A stretch of 64,000 nt of DNA from Flavobacteriaceae bacterium (lineage in GTDB: Bacteria > Bacteroidota > Bacteroidia > Flavobacteriales > Flavobacteriaceae). The notes under the pieces were generated by a model that searched no databases, was not told the DNA's origin, and saw only the letters and a program-made list of their open reading frames with translations. Made by a program: the position numbers and the translations under genes. Positions 42,744 through 50,856 of the stretch are shown here, in pieces. The DNA is taken from contig JALWTD010000010.1 of the NCBI GenBank assembly GCA_027082925.1, positions 1 through 64,000 of the forward strand, read 5' to 3'. The first letter of the stretch is position 1, and every line of letters begins with the position of its first letter.

Positions 42744-42777
42744 TATAGTATAGGCTGAAATATGAAATAACGTTATT
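42729..42777 (+). promoter_or_regulatory. Inverted repeats upstream of 42800 gene
   Basis: AGCCTA (42729-42734) pairs with TAGGCT (42751-42756), and AATAACGTTATT (42766-42777) is a perfect palindrome. No clear -10 box was found, so this may be an operator or a weak attenuator ahead of the capsid genes. Confidence 0.3.
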
Positions 42778-42799
42778 ATAAACCGTAAGGAGAAAACAA

Positions 42800-43141
42800 A
42801 TGGCGAACGAAGTACAAATTTTGGATAAAATCCAACGTAATTGTGAGCAAGCTGGTATTGCAGTAGCAAGAACAAGCGCAACTTCATTAACTGCTGCTGG
42901 CATGGTAATCACATACAGTGCTGCTGTTATTGATGCACCAATGGGTGGAGTCGATGATTCAATTAATCCTTTTCTAGGAATTGGTGTTGCTAATCCAGGA
43001 AAACTAAATCTAAGCGCAATTCCCGCAACTCTTGATGAATTTAGAGTTTTAAGAATTATGTCAGGACATGCAAATACTATTGTGGTTGCTGGTCTTGGTG
43101 AATTAGAAGGTCATGTTGATCTTTTAGGTATGGGAGAATAA
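42800..43141 (+). CDS. Hypothetical small virion-like protein before capsid genes
   Basis: A 113-residue Ala/Gly/Val-rich protein without charged clusters, between the protease and scaffold genes. AAGGAG precedes it. Its position and composition suggest a head decoration or minor capsid protein; no family was recognised. Its codons are richer in G and C than those of the endonuclease genes. Confidence 0.5.
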   Translation: MANEVQILDKIQRNCEQAGIAVARTSATSLTAAGMVITYSAAVIDAPMGGVDDSINPFLGIGVANPGKLNLSAIPATLDEFRVLRIMSGHANTIVVAGLGELEGHVDLLGMGE

Positions 43142-43172
43142 TCAATTAGAGTTTTAATAAGGAGAAAACACT

Positions 43173-43901
43173 ATGGAATTCACTAATGAAGAAATGGTAA
43201 AATCTCTTACATCTCTAATCGATGAAACCCTCGAAGAGATTGAAGAGATTAAAAAGTCTAAGTTCGCCGCTTCTGAGATTAAACTTGGTGAAGACGAAGG
43301 TCTTGCTGGTAGAAGTAAGAATGGTAGTCTAGAAGCTAAGAAAAAAGAAGATGAAGACGACGACGAAGATGATGAAGATATGGATAAAGGTGAAGGTAAA
43401 AACTGCGAAGCTGATCCAGATGCTGGTAAATTTGCTCAAGCACCTAGCGTAGCTAAAGGTGAAAATGAAAAAGCTGATCCAGATGCTGGTAAATTTGCTC
43501 AAGCACCTAGCGTAGCTAAAAAAGAAGAAAAAGACGAGGATGAAGAAGAAGAGAAAGAAAAAATGAAAGAAATGAAAAAATCTCTTGATGAATCTGAAAC
43601 TTTAATGAAATCTTATGTTGATACAAAAATGGAATATTTAGAGGAAAAGCTTTCTAAAATGGCTGCTGCAATCGAAGCTCTTGCTGATGCACCTGTTGAA
43701 AGAAAAAGCGTTCCTGCAGGAATTACTGCATTACATAAGTCTATTCAGGAAGTTGAGCCAATGGCTAAATCTGATATTGCTGAAAAGCTATTTGAACTTA
43801 AAAAGTCTGGCGAAGAAGTTGATTCAACTGACATCTTTAGAGTAGAAACTGGCAGTATTACTGCCGCTAACGAAATTGCAACCAAGTACGGACTAAGATA
43901 A
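43173..43901 (+). CDS. Putative capsid scaffolding protein
   Basis: A 242-residue very acidic protein directly before the major capsid gene. Helical ends surround a run of Asp/Glu and two exact copies of ADPDAGKFAQAPSVAK (about residues 80-116). Position, acidity and coiled-coil stretches (MEYLEEKLSKMAAAIEAL) fit a scaffold or assembly core protein. It begins with MEFTNEEMVKSL behind AAGGAG. Confidence 0.55.
   Translation: MEFTNEEMVKSLTSLIDETLEEIEEIKKSKFAASEIKLGEDEGLAGRSKNGSLEAKKKEDEDDDEDDEDMDKGEGKNCEADPDAGKFAQAPSVAKGENEKADPDAGKFAQAPSVAKKEEKDEDEEEEKEKMKEMKKSLDESETLMKSYVDTKMEYLEEKLSKMAAAIEALADAPVERKSVPAGITALHKSIQEVEPMAKSDIAEKLFELKKSGEEVDSTDIFRVETGSITAANEIATKYGLR
43410..43520 (+). repeat. Two exact 48-bp in-frame repeats in scaffold gene
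   Basis: The same 48 bp occurs at 43410-43457 and 43473-43520 (period 63 bp, 21 codons). No base differs, even at third positions, so the duplication is recent or kept identical by recombination. Confidence 0.9.
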
Positions 43902-43918
43902 TCTTAAGGAGATAAAAA

Positions 43919-45364
43919 ATGAACGTAAACGAAACTGTTGACCAAATCAATTCGGGGCTTGAGCAGGGGATTGTTTCTCCTCAAGAAGTTGAAGCTCTTA
44001 ACAAAGCCATTACTGCTGGATACGGTGGTGCTGGTAAACCTACTGACCTAACTTATGGTGGTGTTCTTCAAGCTGAAAGTCTTGAGTCTACTCTTAAGAG
44101 TATTACTTTTGATATGAAAAATTTGAAGTTTTGGCCTGCTATTAGTGTGGACAAAGCATACAATCTATTCGAACAATATAATCGTTTAATCGGTTATGGT
44201 TCTGATTCTTCACCATACATTGGAGAAGGTGGAGCACCGAGAGAAGAAGATTCTACATATATCAGAGACGGTCAAAGGATCGTATTCTTTGGTACTCGTA
44301 GAAAAGTATCACATCAAATGACACTTGTTAGAACTACTGTTGGTGATATCGTAGCTCAACAAGCTAAAGAAGGTACAATGCATCTTCTTAAAAACGTAGA
44401 GCGTGAAATGTATTGGGCACATGCTCACTTTACTAATGCTGCTACGGGAGCACAAAATGGAGCACAATCTGATCTTCCTGCTAACTCAATTGCCATGAAT
44501 GGACTTTTACAGCAATTATTAAAAGGTGATGATGATAGCCAACAAAAATCAAAAGAATTTGAAGGATATGGAGAGGTTAGATCAATTGCTAAAGATCTTG
44601 ATGGTGCTGTTCTTTCTCAAGATGACCTAGAAGATCTTGCAGTTATTGCTTTGGAAAACTTCGGTGCTCCAAGTGAACTACATATTGAGCCTCTAGCTCT
44701 TAGTTCTTTTGTTAAGCAATTTTACCCACAATTTAGAAGTGCTCCTGGTATGGGATCACAATCTGTTGGTTATGATGTAAATAAGATGGTTACATCTGCT
44801 GGTAACATTGAATTTAAACCAAATCTTTTCTTACGACCTCGTGGACGCGCAAGAGCAATTGGAATTAAAAATGCACCAGTTGCGCCAGTAATTGCAGCTG
44901 TTGGTGTTGCTACTAATCCAGTTGGTTCTTTAGTTGCTGGTGACAGCTATGATTACACAGTTACAGCTGTTAATGATCATGGTGAAGGTTCAGTTTCTAA
45001 TCAAATTACTGCTGTTGTTCAAGCTAATGGTTCTGCTCAAATTTCAATTGGTGCAGTTGCTGGAGCTAAGTATTACAAAGTTTACCGTAAGGTAACTGGC
45101 GCTGCTGCTGGTTCTGGTCAATTCATTGGGAATTATAGAGCTTCTGGTGATATCACTGATGCTGGTGCTAAAGGTGCTGGTCTTGGTGAAGCATTCTTGC
45201 TTGACATGAGCTCTGAGGTTATGAGATTTAAACAGTTAAGTCCACTTTCAAAAATAAATTTTGCAGTTGTGACTACTGCACTCGAATTTGCTGTTGTTCT
45301 GTACGGCGCACTGTTCGTTTATGCACCGAGATTTAACTGCTTATTTAAAAATTTAGGTAAATAA
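43919..45364 (+). CDS. Major capsid protein with an inserted Ig/FN3-like domain
   Basis: A 481-residue protein behind AAGGAG, placed after the scaffold gene and followed by a strong terminator. An N-terminal segment (ITAGYGGAGKPTDLTYGG with VLQAESLES) looks like a removable delta region. The core (KFWPAISVDKAYNLFEQYN, VSHQMTLVRT, ELHIEPLALSSF) is HK97-type in layout. Residues of about 320-425 are an extra beta domain with FN3-like turns (AGDSYDYTVTAVNDHGEGS, AKYYKVYRKV), followed by the closing capsid strand. Such domains usually project from the capsid surface. Confidence 0.8.
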   Translation: MNVNETVDQINSGLEQGIVSPQEVEALNKAITAGYGGAGKPTDLTYGGVLQAESLESTLKSITFDMKNLKFWPAISVDKAYNLFEQYNRLIGYGSDSSPYIGEGGAPREEDSTYIRDGQRIVFFGTRRKVSHQMTLVRTTVGDIVAQQAKEGTMHLLKNVEREMYWAHAHFTNAATGAQNGAQSDLPANSIAMNGLLQQLLKGDDDSQQKSKEFEGYGEVRSIAKDLDGAVLSQDDLEDLAVIALENFGAPSELHIEPLALSSFVKQFYPQFRSAPGMGSQSVGYDVNKMVTSAGNIEFKPNLFLRPRGRARAIGIKNAPVAPVIAAVGVATNPVGSLVAGDSYDYTVTAVNDHGEGSVSNQITAVVQANGSAQISIGAVAGAKYYKVYRKVTGAAAGSGQFIGNYRASGDITDAGAKGAGLGEAFLLDMSSEVMRFKQLSPLSKINFAVVTTALEFAVVLYGALFVYAPRFNCLFKNLGK

Positions 45365-45393
45365 TTGATTTTACACAATTTTTAATACAAATT

Positions 45394-45418
45394 AGCCCAA
45401 CTTTTGTTGGGCTTTTTT
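45394..45418 (+). terminator. Rho-independent terminator after major capsid gene
   Basis: AGCCCAAC, TTTT loop, GTTGGGCT and a T-run: 8-bp stem, classic form. Confidence 0.93.
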
Positions 45419-45457
45419 GTGTCTTTTTCTTAAACTAATATTATTTCTTTTTATTGG

Positions 45458-45463
45458 TACAAT
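45458..45463 (+). promoter_or_regulatory. Extended -10 of HNH-kinase gene
   Basis: TTGGTACAAT (TGG plus TACAAT) soon after the terminator. AAAAGGA precedes the ATG at 45484. Confidence 0.5.
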
Positions 45464-45483
45464 ATACTAAAAGGACACCGTAT

Positions 45484-46656
45484 ATGTTTAATAGAAAAAG
45501 AACAAAAGAAATATTTGGATATGATTTAGATTTATCTAAAAAAAGAAGAACAAAAGCAGAAATTGAAACTTCAGGTAGTTCACGAAGAAGAAATTTAAAA
45601 GTAATAGACAATTGTCCTAAATGTAATCGTGAACGACAAATTACTCTACATGCATCTAGAAAGAATAGACTGTGTTCAAAATGCTTTCACAATACGCCTA
45701 AAATGAAAGACGTTAAAAAGAATCAATCAAAATTTGTATCAGAAAAAACTAAAAAAAATATGAGCAACAATCATTGGTCTAAAAAAGGAAGTGAACCGTG
45801 GAATAAAGGTAGAACTCATATTTATTCAGAAGAAACTTTAGACAAAATAAGAAAAGCTGCAATTAAGCAATTTAAAGAAGAAACAAGTGAAGATAAAAAA
45901 GAAAGAATAATTATGACATCATGTTCACTTAGAGGTATTAATAGAGAAGACTTTAAAGGATTTGTAACGCCTATGAATACAAAAATTAGACAATCAAAAA
46001 AATCCAAAGAATGGAAACAAAAATGTTTAAAAAGAGATAATTTTTCATGTAGAGTAAGTGGAAGTAAAGAAAATTTACAAGTACATCATTTAGAGTCATT
46101 TGCATCAAACCCAGACTTAAGGTTTGATGTAGACAATGGCATTACTTTAAATAAAGAAATCCACTCTCAATTTCATTCCATGTATGGAAAAAAGGATAAT
46201 ACTAAGAAACAATTTGAAGATTTTTTGCATATATTGGCAAACCCTATAATTAATAAACCAACTATTTATATTGTTTCTGGTATAGCCGGAGCAGGAAAGT
46301 CTTGGGTATGCAATCAACTTAAAGACATTGATAAGTTCTATTATGTGTCATATGATGAAAATAGAAAAAAAACTCACTTAGATTTGTTAAGGTCAACTCC
46401 TAAAGACAAGATTGCATTATATGATCTTAATATAAAAACTTCTACATTTATACGTAGACATTCTCATGAATTTAACATACACTTTGTAACCATTTTAGGT
46501 GATTTTCTACAAGTTAAACAACAACTTAAAGATCGTGGCGGCAAAATAACTAAAGGAACTTACAAACGCTGGAAGGTTATGCAAAAACGTGCTAAACAAT
46601 ATGGAGAATTTTCTGGCTCATCTCTAGAAGTTTTAAATTACTTAAAAAACCTATAA
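45484..46656 (+). CDS. HNH endonuclease fused to a P-loop kinase-like domain (second copy)
   Basis: The track opens at a TTG (45454) inside the -10 box; the ATG at 45484 is preferred with AAAAGGA upstream. The 390-residue protein has a zinc ribbon (NCPKCNRE...LCSKC), a NUMOD3-like EPWNKGRTHIYSEE, and a core (CRVSGSKENLQVHHLESF, LRFDVDNGITLNKEIHSQFH, YGKKDNTKKQFEDF) like the gene at 32726. After about residue 260 comes the P-loop domain: IYIVSGIAGAGKSW, YYVSYDENR, IALYDLNIKTSTF, LKDRGGKI, EFSGSSLEVLNYL. It matches the end of the 39330 protein. Confidence 0.85.
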   Translation: MFNRKRTKEIFGYDLDLSKKRRTKAEIETSGSSRRRNLKVIDNCPKCNRERQITLHASRKNRLCSKCFHNTPKMKDVKKNQSKFVSEKTKKNMSNNHWSKKGSEPWNKGRTHIYSEETLDKIRKAAIKQFKEETSEDKKERIIMTSCSLRGINREDFKGFVTPMNTKIRQSKKSKEWKQKCLKRDNFSCRVSGSKENLQVHHLESFASNPDLRFDVDNGITLNKEIHSQFHSMYGKKDNTKKQFEDFLHILANPIINKPTIYIVSGIAGAGKSWVCNQLKDIDKFYYVSYDENRKKTHLDLLRSTPKDKIALYDLNIKTSTFIRRHSHEFNIHFVTILGDFLQVKQQLKDRGGKITKGTYKRWKVMQKRAKQYGEFSGSSLEVLNYLKNL

Positions 46657-46680
46657 AACAATATAAAATGTTTAAATTAG

Positions 46681-46686
46681 TATAAT
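46681..46686 (+). promoter_or_regulatory. -10 box 6 nt upstream of ATG (leaderless)
   Basis: TTAGTATAAT, six bases, then the ATG at 46693. Confidence 0.55.
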
Positions 46687-46692
46687 CTATAT

Positions 46693-46884
46693 ATGAAGAA
46701 AATACAATATTGGTCATATATTAATAGTGGTGGCAGAATGTACGCTACAGAAGAGGCAATTAAGGCTTATAGAGAACAATCTTTAGAAACTTATAATAAA
46801 TTTTTAAGAGGTGATTTTGAATTCGCAGATGTTCTTCCTAATGAATTATTAATTGAATTAGAATTACTTCGGAGAAATGAATGA
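46693..46884 (+). CDS. Small hypothetical protein
   Basis: A 63-residue protein predicted to come from a leaderless mRNA, since TATAAT lies 6 nt before the ATG and no Shine-Dalgarno is present. It has an EEAIKAYREQSLETYNKFL helix. No family was recognised. It overlaps the next gene by 4 nt and carries its GGAG site. Confidence 0.55.
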   Translation: MKKIQYWSYINSGGRMYATEEAIKAYREQSLETYNKFLRGDFEFADVLPNELLIELELLRRNE

Positions 46885-47336
46885 ATTATCTAAAAGATTT
46901 TTTAAAAAAATTAACTAATGATAATCATTATTATGCAGAGATGATAGGTAATGTTGCAGAAATATATATTGATACAGAATCAAAACCAGTAGTTATGTTA
47001 GAATTTGATGGTGAAATATATCATTTGAATTTTAGATGCGATTTAACGTCTAGTATAGTAGCTAAAATTATGTATGATATGACTATTATAAATAAGAATA
47101 TTGTTGTTGGATTAGATTTTTACTCATCTCCAGACACTGGTTTAATATATGGAGAACAAGCTTTAGCACTATATTTTTCATCTGTAATTCAAGCTTTTGA
47201 AAATGCACAAACAAAACAAGAAGAAGCACTATTAGGTGCAATGTACGTAGTAGAATATCCTATAGATACAGCATATGGAAATAAACATGACAAAAAAAAT
47301 AAAATGCAGAGATTGTGGGGAACCGACCTGGAATAG
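46881..47336 (+). CDS. Hypothetical protein
   Basis: A 151-residue acidic alpha/beta protein (KPVVMLEFDGEIYHLNFR, NKNIVVGLDFYSS). No family was recognised. CGGAG precedes the start; the end overlaps the DUF3310-like gene by about 50 nt. Confidence 0.6.
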   Translation: MNYLKDFLKKLTNDNHYYAEMIGNVAEIYIDTESKPVVMLEFDGEIYHLNFRCDLTSSIVAKIMYDMTIINKNIVVGLDFYSSPDTGLIYGEQALALYFSSVIQAFENAQTKQEEALLGAMYVVEYPIDTAYGNKHDKKNKMQRLWGTDLE

Positions 47337-47793
47337 AACAGAGCGTTGTGGGCCCTGTAAAGGAGTATGGAGAAGGAATATGGCGGAAACTAAAGAAGAA
47401 CTTAAAGAGGTTCTTAAGCAACATAAAAAAATAAAACAAAAAAATAAAGATAATGAACAAAAAATATATAAATCTTTAATCAACGCTGTACATAAAAAAC
47501 AAACATGTATAAAGTGTAAAGAGCAAATTACAGTAACAATTAATGGTATGTGTAATACCTGTTTATCTAAGGAAGATGAATTAGATGAAATACAGTACCC
47601 AAAACACTATAATGCGGGAAAAATACAACCAATTGATGTTATTGAATCATGGCAACTTGATTTTAGATTAGCTAATGCTGTAAAATATATTGCTAGACAT
47701 AAACATAAAGGTAGTGCAAAAAAAGATTTAGAAAAAGCAGTATGGTACATAGAAAGATACATAAGCAAAGAGTTAAGTGAGAATATAAAATAA
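47287..47793 (+). CDS. DUF3310/SaV-like protein with zinc ribbon
   Basis: The start at 47287 (MTKKIKCRDCGEP) is preferred over 47275 because GGAAAT lies just before it. The N-terminal half has two Cys pairs of a zinc ribbon (CRDCGEP...CGPC) and another set (CIKCKEQ...CNTC). The C-terminal 60 residues (YPKHYNAGKIQPIDVIESW, LANAVKYIARHKHKG, DLEKAVWYIERYI) match the phage DUF3310 domain, sometimes annotated as a nucleotide kinase although its activity is not established. Confidence 0.8.
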   Translation: MTKKIKCRDCGEPTWNRTERCGPCKGVWRRNMAETKEELKEVLKQHKKIKQKNKDNEQKIYKSLINAVHKKQTCIKCKEQITVTINGMCNTCLSKEDELDEIQYPKHYNAGKIQPIDVIESWQLDFRLANAVKYIARHKHKGSAKKDLEKAVWYIERYISKELSENIK

Positions 47794-48347
47794 TGAGTAA
47801 TTTATTTGCAGTAAATCAATCTATAAACAATTGGACAATAATAGGTAAAGCTAAGCCTAGAAGAACTCCGCAAGGACAGATTAAGCATTATTGGTTATGT
47901 AAATGTATATGCGGTAAATGTAAAGAAGTTTATGCTGGATCTCTTAAATCTAATAAATCTAAAGGGTGCGGATGTAACAGGCTAAATAAAAAAGAAAAAG
48001 GTGAAGCTTCTTTACATAATATATTTTTATGTTATAAAAGTAGAGCTAAAAGAAAAAATCTTGAATTTACTTTAAACAAAGATGAATTTACTACATTAAT
48101 AAAGCAACCATGCTTTTATTGTGATAAAGTAAATTCAAATTATATGATTGCAGGACGAAGAAATGGTGGCTTTTATTATAATGGAATTGATAGAGTTGAC
48201 AATACTAAGGGATACACCAAAGAGAACTGCAACCCTTGCTGTAAGTACTGCAATAAGGCTAAATTAGATCAAACTCATGATGAGTTTTTAAATATGATTA
48301 GTATTATATATAACAAGCACATAAAAAATAAAAAGGATGTGGAGTGA
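47793..48347 (+). CDS. HNH-type endonuclease (DR-x-DN subtype)
   Basis: A 184-residue protein with an N-terminal CKCICGKCKEV segment and a GCGC knuckle. The core is QPCFYCDKVNS, NGIDRVDNTKGYTKENCNPC and CKYCNKAK. This is the GIDR-x-DN-x2-GY pattern of a distinct HNH subfamily common in phages. It overlaps the exonuclease start by one base and supplies its GGAG. Confidence 0.78.
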   Translation: MSNLFAVNQSINNWTIIGKAKPRRTPQGQIKHYWLCKCICGKCKEVYAGSLKSNKSKGCGCNRLNKKEKGEASLHNIFLCYKSRAKRKNLEFTLNKDEFTTLIKQPCFYCDKVNSNYMIAGRRNGGFYYNGIDRVDNTKGYTKENCNPCCKYCNKAKLDQTHDEFLNMISIIYNKHIKNKKDVE

Positions 48348-49240
48348 TGGCTAAGACAAAAAAGACAATAAAAAAAGCAAAAAAGAAAACAACTAAGAAA
48401 AAAAGTACTAAAAAATACAAAAGATTTTCGCCTCCAAAAAGTGATATAGGTAAACCTAAAGTTTTGGTTTATGATATAGAAACAGCGCCAGTTTTAGCTT
48501 CAGTTTGGGGATTATTTGATCAAAACGTTGGCTTAAATATGGTTAAATCTGATTGGCATATTATGTCTTGGTCTGCTAAGTGGTTAGATGCTCCAGAAAA
48601 TGAAGTTATGTATATGGATCAACGAAATAAAAAGAATATAGAAGACGACAAAGAACTCCTTAAAGAAATTTGGTCATTATTAGATGAAGCTGATATGGTT
48701 ATTACCCAAAACGGCAAAAAGTTTGATCAAAAAAAATTAAACGCTAGATTCATTCTAAATGGAATGCAGCCGCCAAGCTCATACAAACACATAGATACGC
48801 TAAGAATAGCTAAAAAACACTTTGCCTTTACTAGCAATAAATTGGCATTTATGACAGATAAATTGTGCGTTAAATACAAGAAACTAGATCACGGTAAATT
48901 CCCAGGATTTGAACTTTGGAAAGAATGTATGGCTGGAAATCTAGAAGCTTGGCAAGAAATGGAAGATTATAATAGGCATGACGTTTTATCTCTTGAAGAA
49001 CTATATCATAAGCTAATTCCATGGGATAATACATTTAATTTTAATGTGTATCATGATGAAAATAAAGTTATTTGTAGATGCGGAAGTGAATCATTTTCAA
49101 AAAATGGCTTTTACTACACGACGGCTAGCAAATTTCAAAAATATAAATGTAAAAGCTGCGGTCATGAAACCAGAAGTAAAGTTAATCTACTCTCAAAAGA
49201 TAAGCGTAAATCGCTAAGAATGGACACGCCAAAAACCTAG
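48347..49240 (+). CDS. RNase H-fold 3'-5' exonuclease (YprB/DnaQ-like)
   Basis: The track starts at a GTG (48344); the ATG at 48347 overlaps the previous stop behind GGAG. The 297-residue protein begins with a Lys-rich stretch. The nuclease follows: VLVYDIETAP (first acids), VITQNGKKFDQKKL (NxxxFD motif) and YNRHDVLSLEELY (last His and Asp). A C-terminal zinc ribbon (CRCGSESFS...CKSCGHE) probably binds nucleic acid. It resembles YprB-type predicted exonucleases found in many phages. Confidence 0.78.
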   Translation: MAKTKKTIKKAKKKTTKKKSTKKYKRFSPPKSDIGKPKVLVYDIETAPVLASVWGLFDQNVGLNMVKSDWHIMSWSAKWLDAPENEVMYMDQRNKKNIEDDKELLKEIWSLLDEADMVITQNGKKFDQKKLNARFILNGMQPPSSYKHIDTLRIAKKHFAFTSNKLAFMTDKLCVKYKKLDHGKFPGFELWKECMAGNLEAWQEMEDYNRHDVLSLEELYHKLIPWDNTFNFNVYHDENKVICRCGSESFSKNGFYYTTASKFQKYKCKSCGHETRSKVNLLSKDKRKSLRMDTPKT

Positions 49241-49331
49241 CAAAAGTGCTCTAGCGAAAGTTGGGGCATATTTTATTATGAAAAACGTAATAAGATTCTA
49301 ACAGACAGGCTTATTTAACGGTTAAATCTGG

Positions 49332-49373
49332 TACAATAACTCTATATAGACAAAATTATATGGAGTTATTGTA
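49332..49373 (+). promoter_or_regulatory. Extended -10 inside an 11-bp inverted repeat reaching the start codon
   Basis: TGGTACAAT is an extended -10 (hexamer 49332-49337). TACAATAACTC (49332-49342) pairs perfectly with GAGTTATTGTA (49363-49373), which overlaps the GGAG site and the A of the ATG. Read-through RNA could hide the start; RNA begun here would lack the left arm. Confidence 0.55.
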
Positions 49374-49699
49374 TGTCACAAAAAAATAAAATCCGCAAAC
49401 AACTTACAAAAAACATAGTAGATGTAGCCCAGGCGCTAGTGTCACTAAATGTTCCTGGTAAAGTCATTACAAATGCCATTAACACTGCCACAGAAGTTGG
49501 AGAAGGTAATATTCTTAGAATACAGACCGCTGGAGATATGTATGTCGCATTTGGAGACGAAGTAACAATGCCTGCAACATCTGCAACTACAAATATTGCA
49601 GTTAAATTAGTTGGAGCTGGAGTTCACTATGTTATATGCCAAAGTAAATACGTAAGAACAGATGTTGCAGCAACAAGAGTTGAGCTTTTAGAGCTTTAA
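49373..49699 (+). CDS. Small virion-like protein (decoration candidate)
   Basis: A 108-residue protein. The C-terminal 60 residues alternate in beta style (ILRIQTAGDMYVAFGDEV, NIAVKLVGAGVHYVICQSKY), like small head decoration proteins of many phages. Function unproven. A separate promoter and a TATGGAG site that could be masked by an inverted repeat precede it. The 130 bases before it (49241-49372) hold no other gene. Confidence 0.5.
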   Translation: MSQKNKIRKQLTKNIVDVAQALVSLNVPGKVITNAINTATEVGEGNILRIQTAGDMYVAFGDEVTMPATSATTNIAVKLVGAGVHYVICQSKYVRTDVAATRVELLEL

Positions 49700-49722
49700 A
49701 ACTAATATTAAAAGAGCAATAT

Positions 49723-50856
49723 ATGAAATTAAATAGTTTTAAAGAATTATTATTAAAAAAATCTGAAGACAATAAAAATTTACAAATTCTTATTAAATAT
49801 ATGAGAGATGACTACTTGGTAGGCCATGTAATTGAGTCATTAGAGAAAATGGCCGCTAGTTATAGTAAGAAAAATCCGAACCATGCCATTATGCACTTTG
49901 GCACTAATATAGATAAGGGTACAGAAGGCGACATGTTTCATGATGCATTATCTCATCATGCGTCTAATTACAAATCAGCTTTAAATGCAGGAAATACGAG
50001 AGTTGCCGATCAACATATGGCACAAATATTTAAAATGATGCATATGGCAGATAAGTTAACTAAAGATGGATACAATGATCATTCGGGCGGAAAACTTAAA
50101 ATAGAAGCAATTGATCCTAAACCATGGGAACGATCGTATTTTAAAGATAAAAAAGATAATGGAAAATTTAAAACAGATACTAAAGGGTGGGGTAGAGGAC
50201 CGACGAAAGAAGGTTATAGTTTTCTCAGAGGTGCACCCCATGAATCGTATAAAGGCGAAATAGCAACACATGGTCACAATAAGGCTTACCCATTAAACGA
50301 AATTAAAGTTAATGGTAAATATTTACATATAGATGATTCTAATGATAAAACTAATAATGCATATGAACCACACCCATTTGATTCTCATCCAATAATGAGT
50401 CATTATAAGCGTTCACCTAAAGCCCATGACTCTATTAGTCACGATAAGTATTTAAAAGAATATGATGATTTTCATGCCGATGGCGGTGGAATGGATAAAT
50501 ATTTTGATCTTATTGAGTCAAGAGATCCAGTTGAACATGAAGCTAGAGGATCTAAAAAATCAGATCCTGTACATAAAGATATTGAGGGGCTTGACTTAAG
50601 CGATACTACAAAACGAGATATAGAAAATGCTAAAATTGAAGGATTTGAAAAACCTATTTCTGATAGTATAGAAACAAAACAAGAAAAAAAATTATCAGAA
50701 AAGCCACCTACCCTTGAAGAAGTTAAAGCTAAAATAGCAGCAATAAGAAATTCTAAAAAACCAAACTCTATACGCAGAGAAGACAAATCAGCAAAAAAAT
50801 CACCCACACTTGAAGAAGTTAAGGCTAAATTGGCAGCAATAAGAGGCAAAAAGTAA
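49723..50856 (+). CDS. Hypothetical head-region protein with C-terminal repeats
   Basis: A 377-residue hydrophilic, His/Lys/Asp-rich protein (HFGTNIDKGTEGDMFHDAL, SHYKRSPKAHDSISHDK). Its last 60 residues contain two copies of PTLEEVKAKxAAIR about 30 residues apart. No family was recognised. Its position between decoration-like and connector genes suggests a virion role. An AAAGAGC site precedes it. Confidence 0.6.
   Translation: MKLNSFKELLLKKSEDNKNLQILIKYMRDDYLVGHVIESLEKMAASYSKKNPNHAIMHFGTNIDKGTEGDMFHDALSHHASNYKSALNAGNTRVADQHMAQIFKMMHMADKLTKDGYNDHSGGKLKIEAIDPKPWERSYFKDKKDNGKFKTDTKGWGRGPTKEGYSFLRGAPHESYKGEIATHGHNKAYPLNEIKVNGKYLHIDDSNDKTNNAYEPHPFDSHPIMSHYKRSPKAHDSISHDKYLKEYDDFHADGGGMDKYFDLIESRDPVEHEARGSKKSDPVHKDIEGLDLSDTTKRDIENAKIEGFEKPISDSIETKQEKKLSEKPPTLEEVKAKIAAIRNSKKPNSIRREDKSAKKSPTLEEVKAKLAAIRGKK

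Noticed and set aside
43410-43520. CRISPR-like repeat
   Set aside because: Only two copies, in frame within a gene, encoding protein repeats; not an array. No CRISPR array was seen elsewhere.
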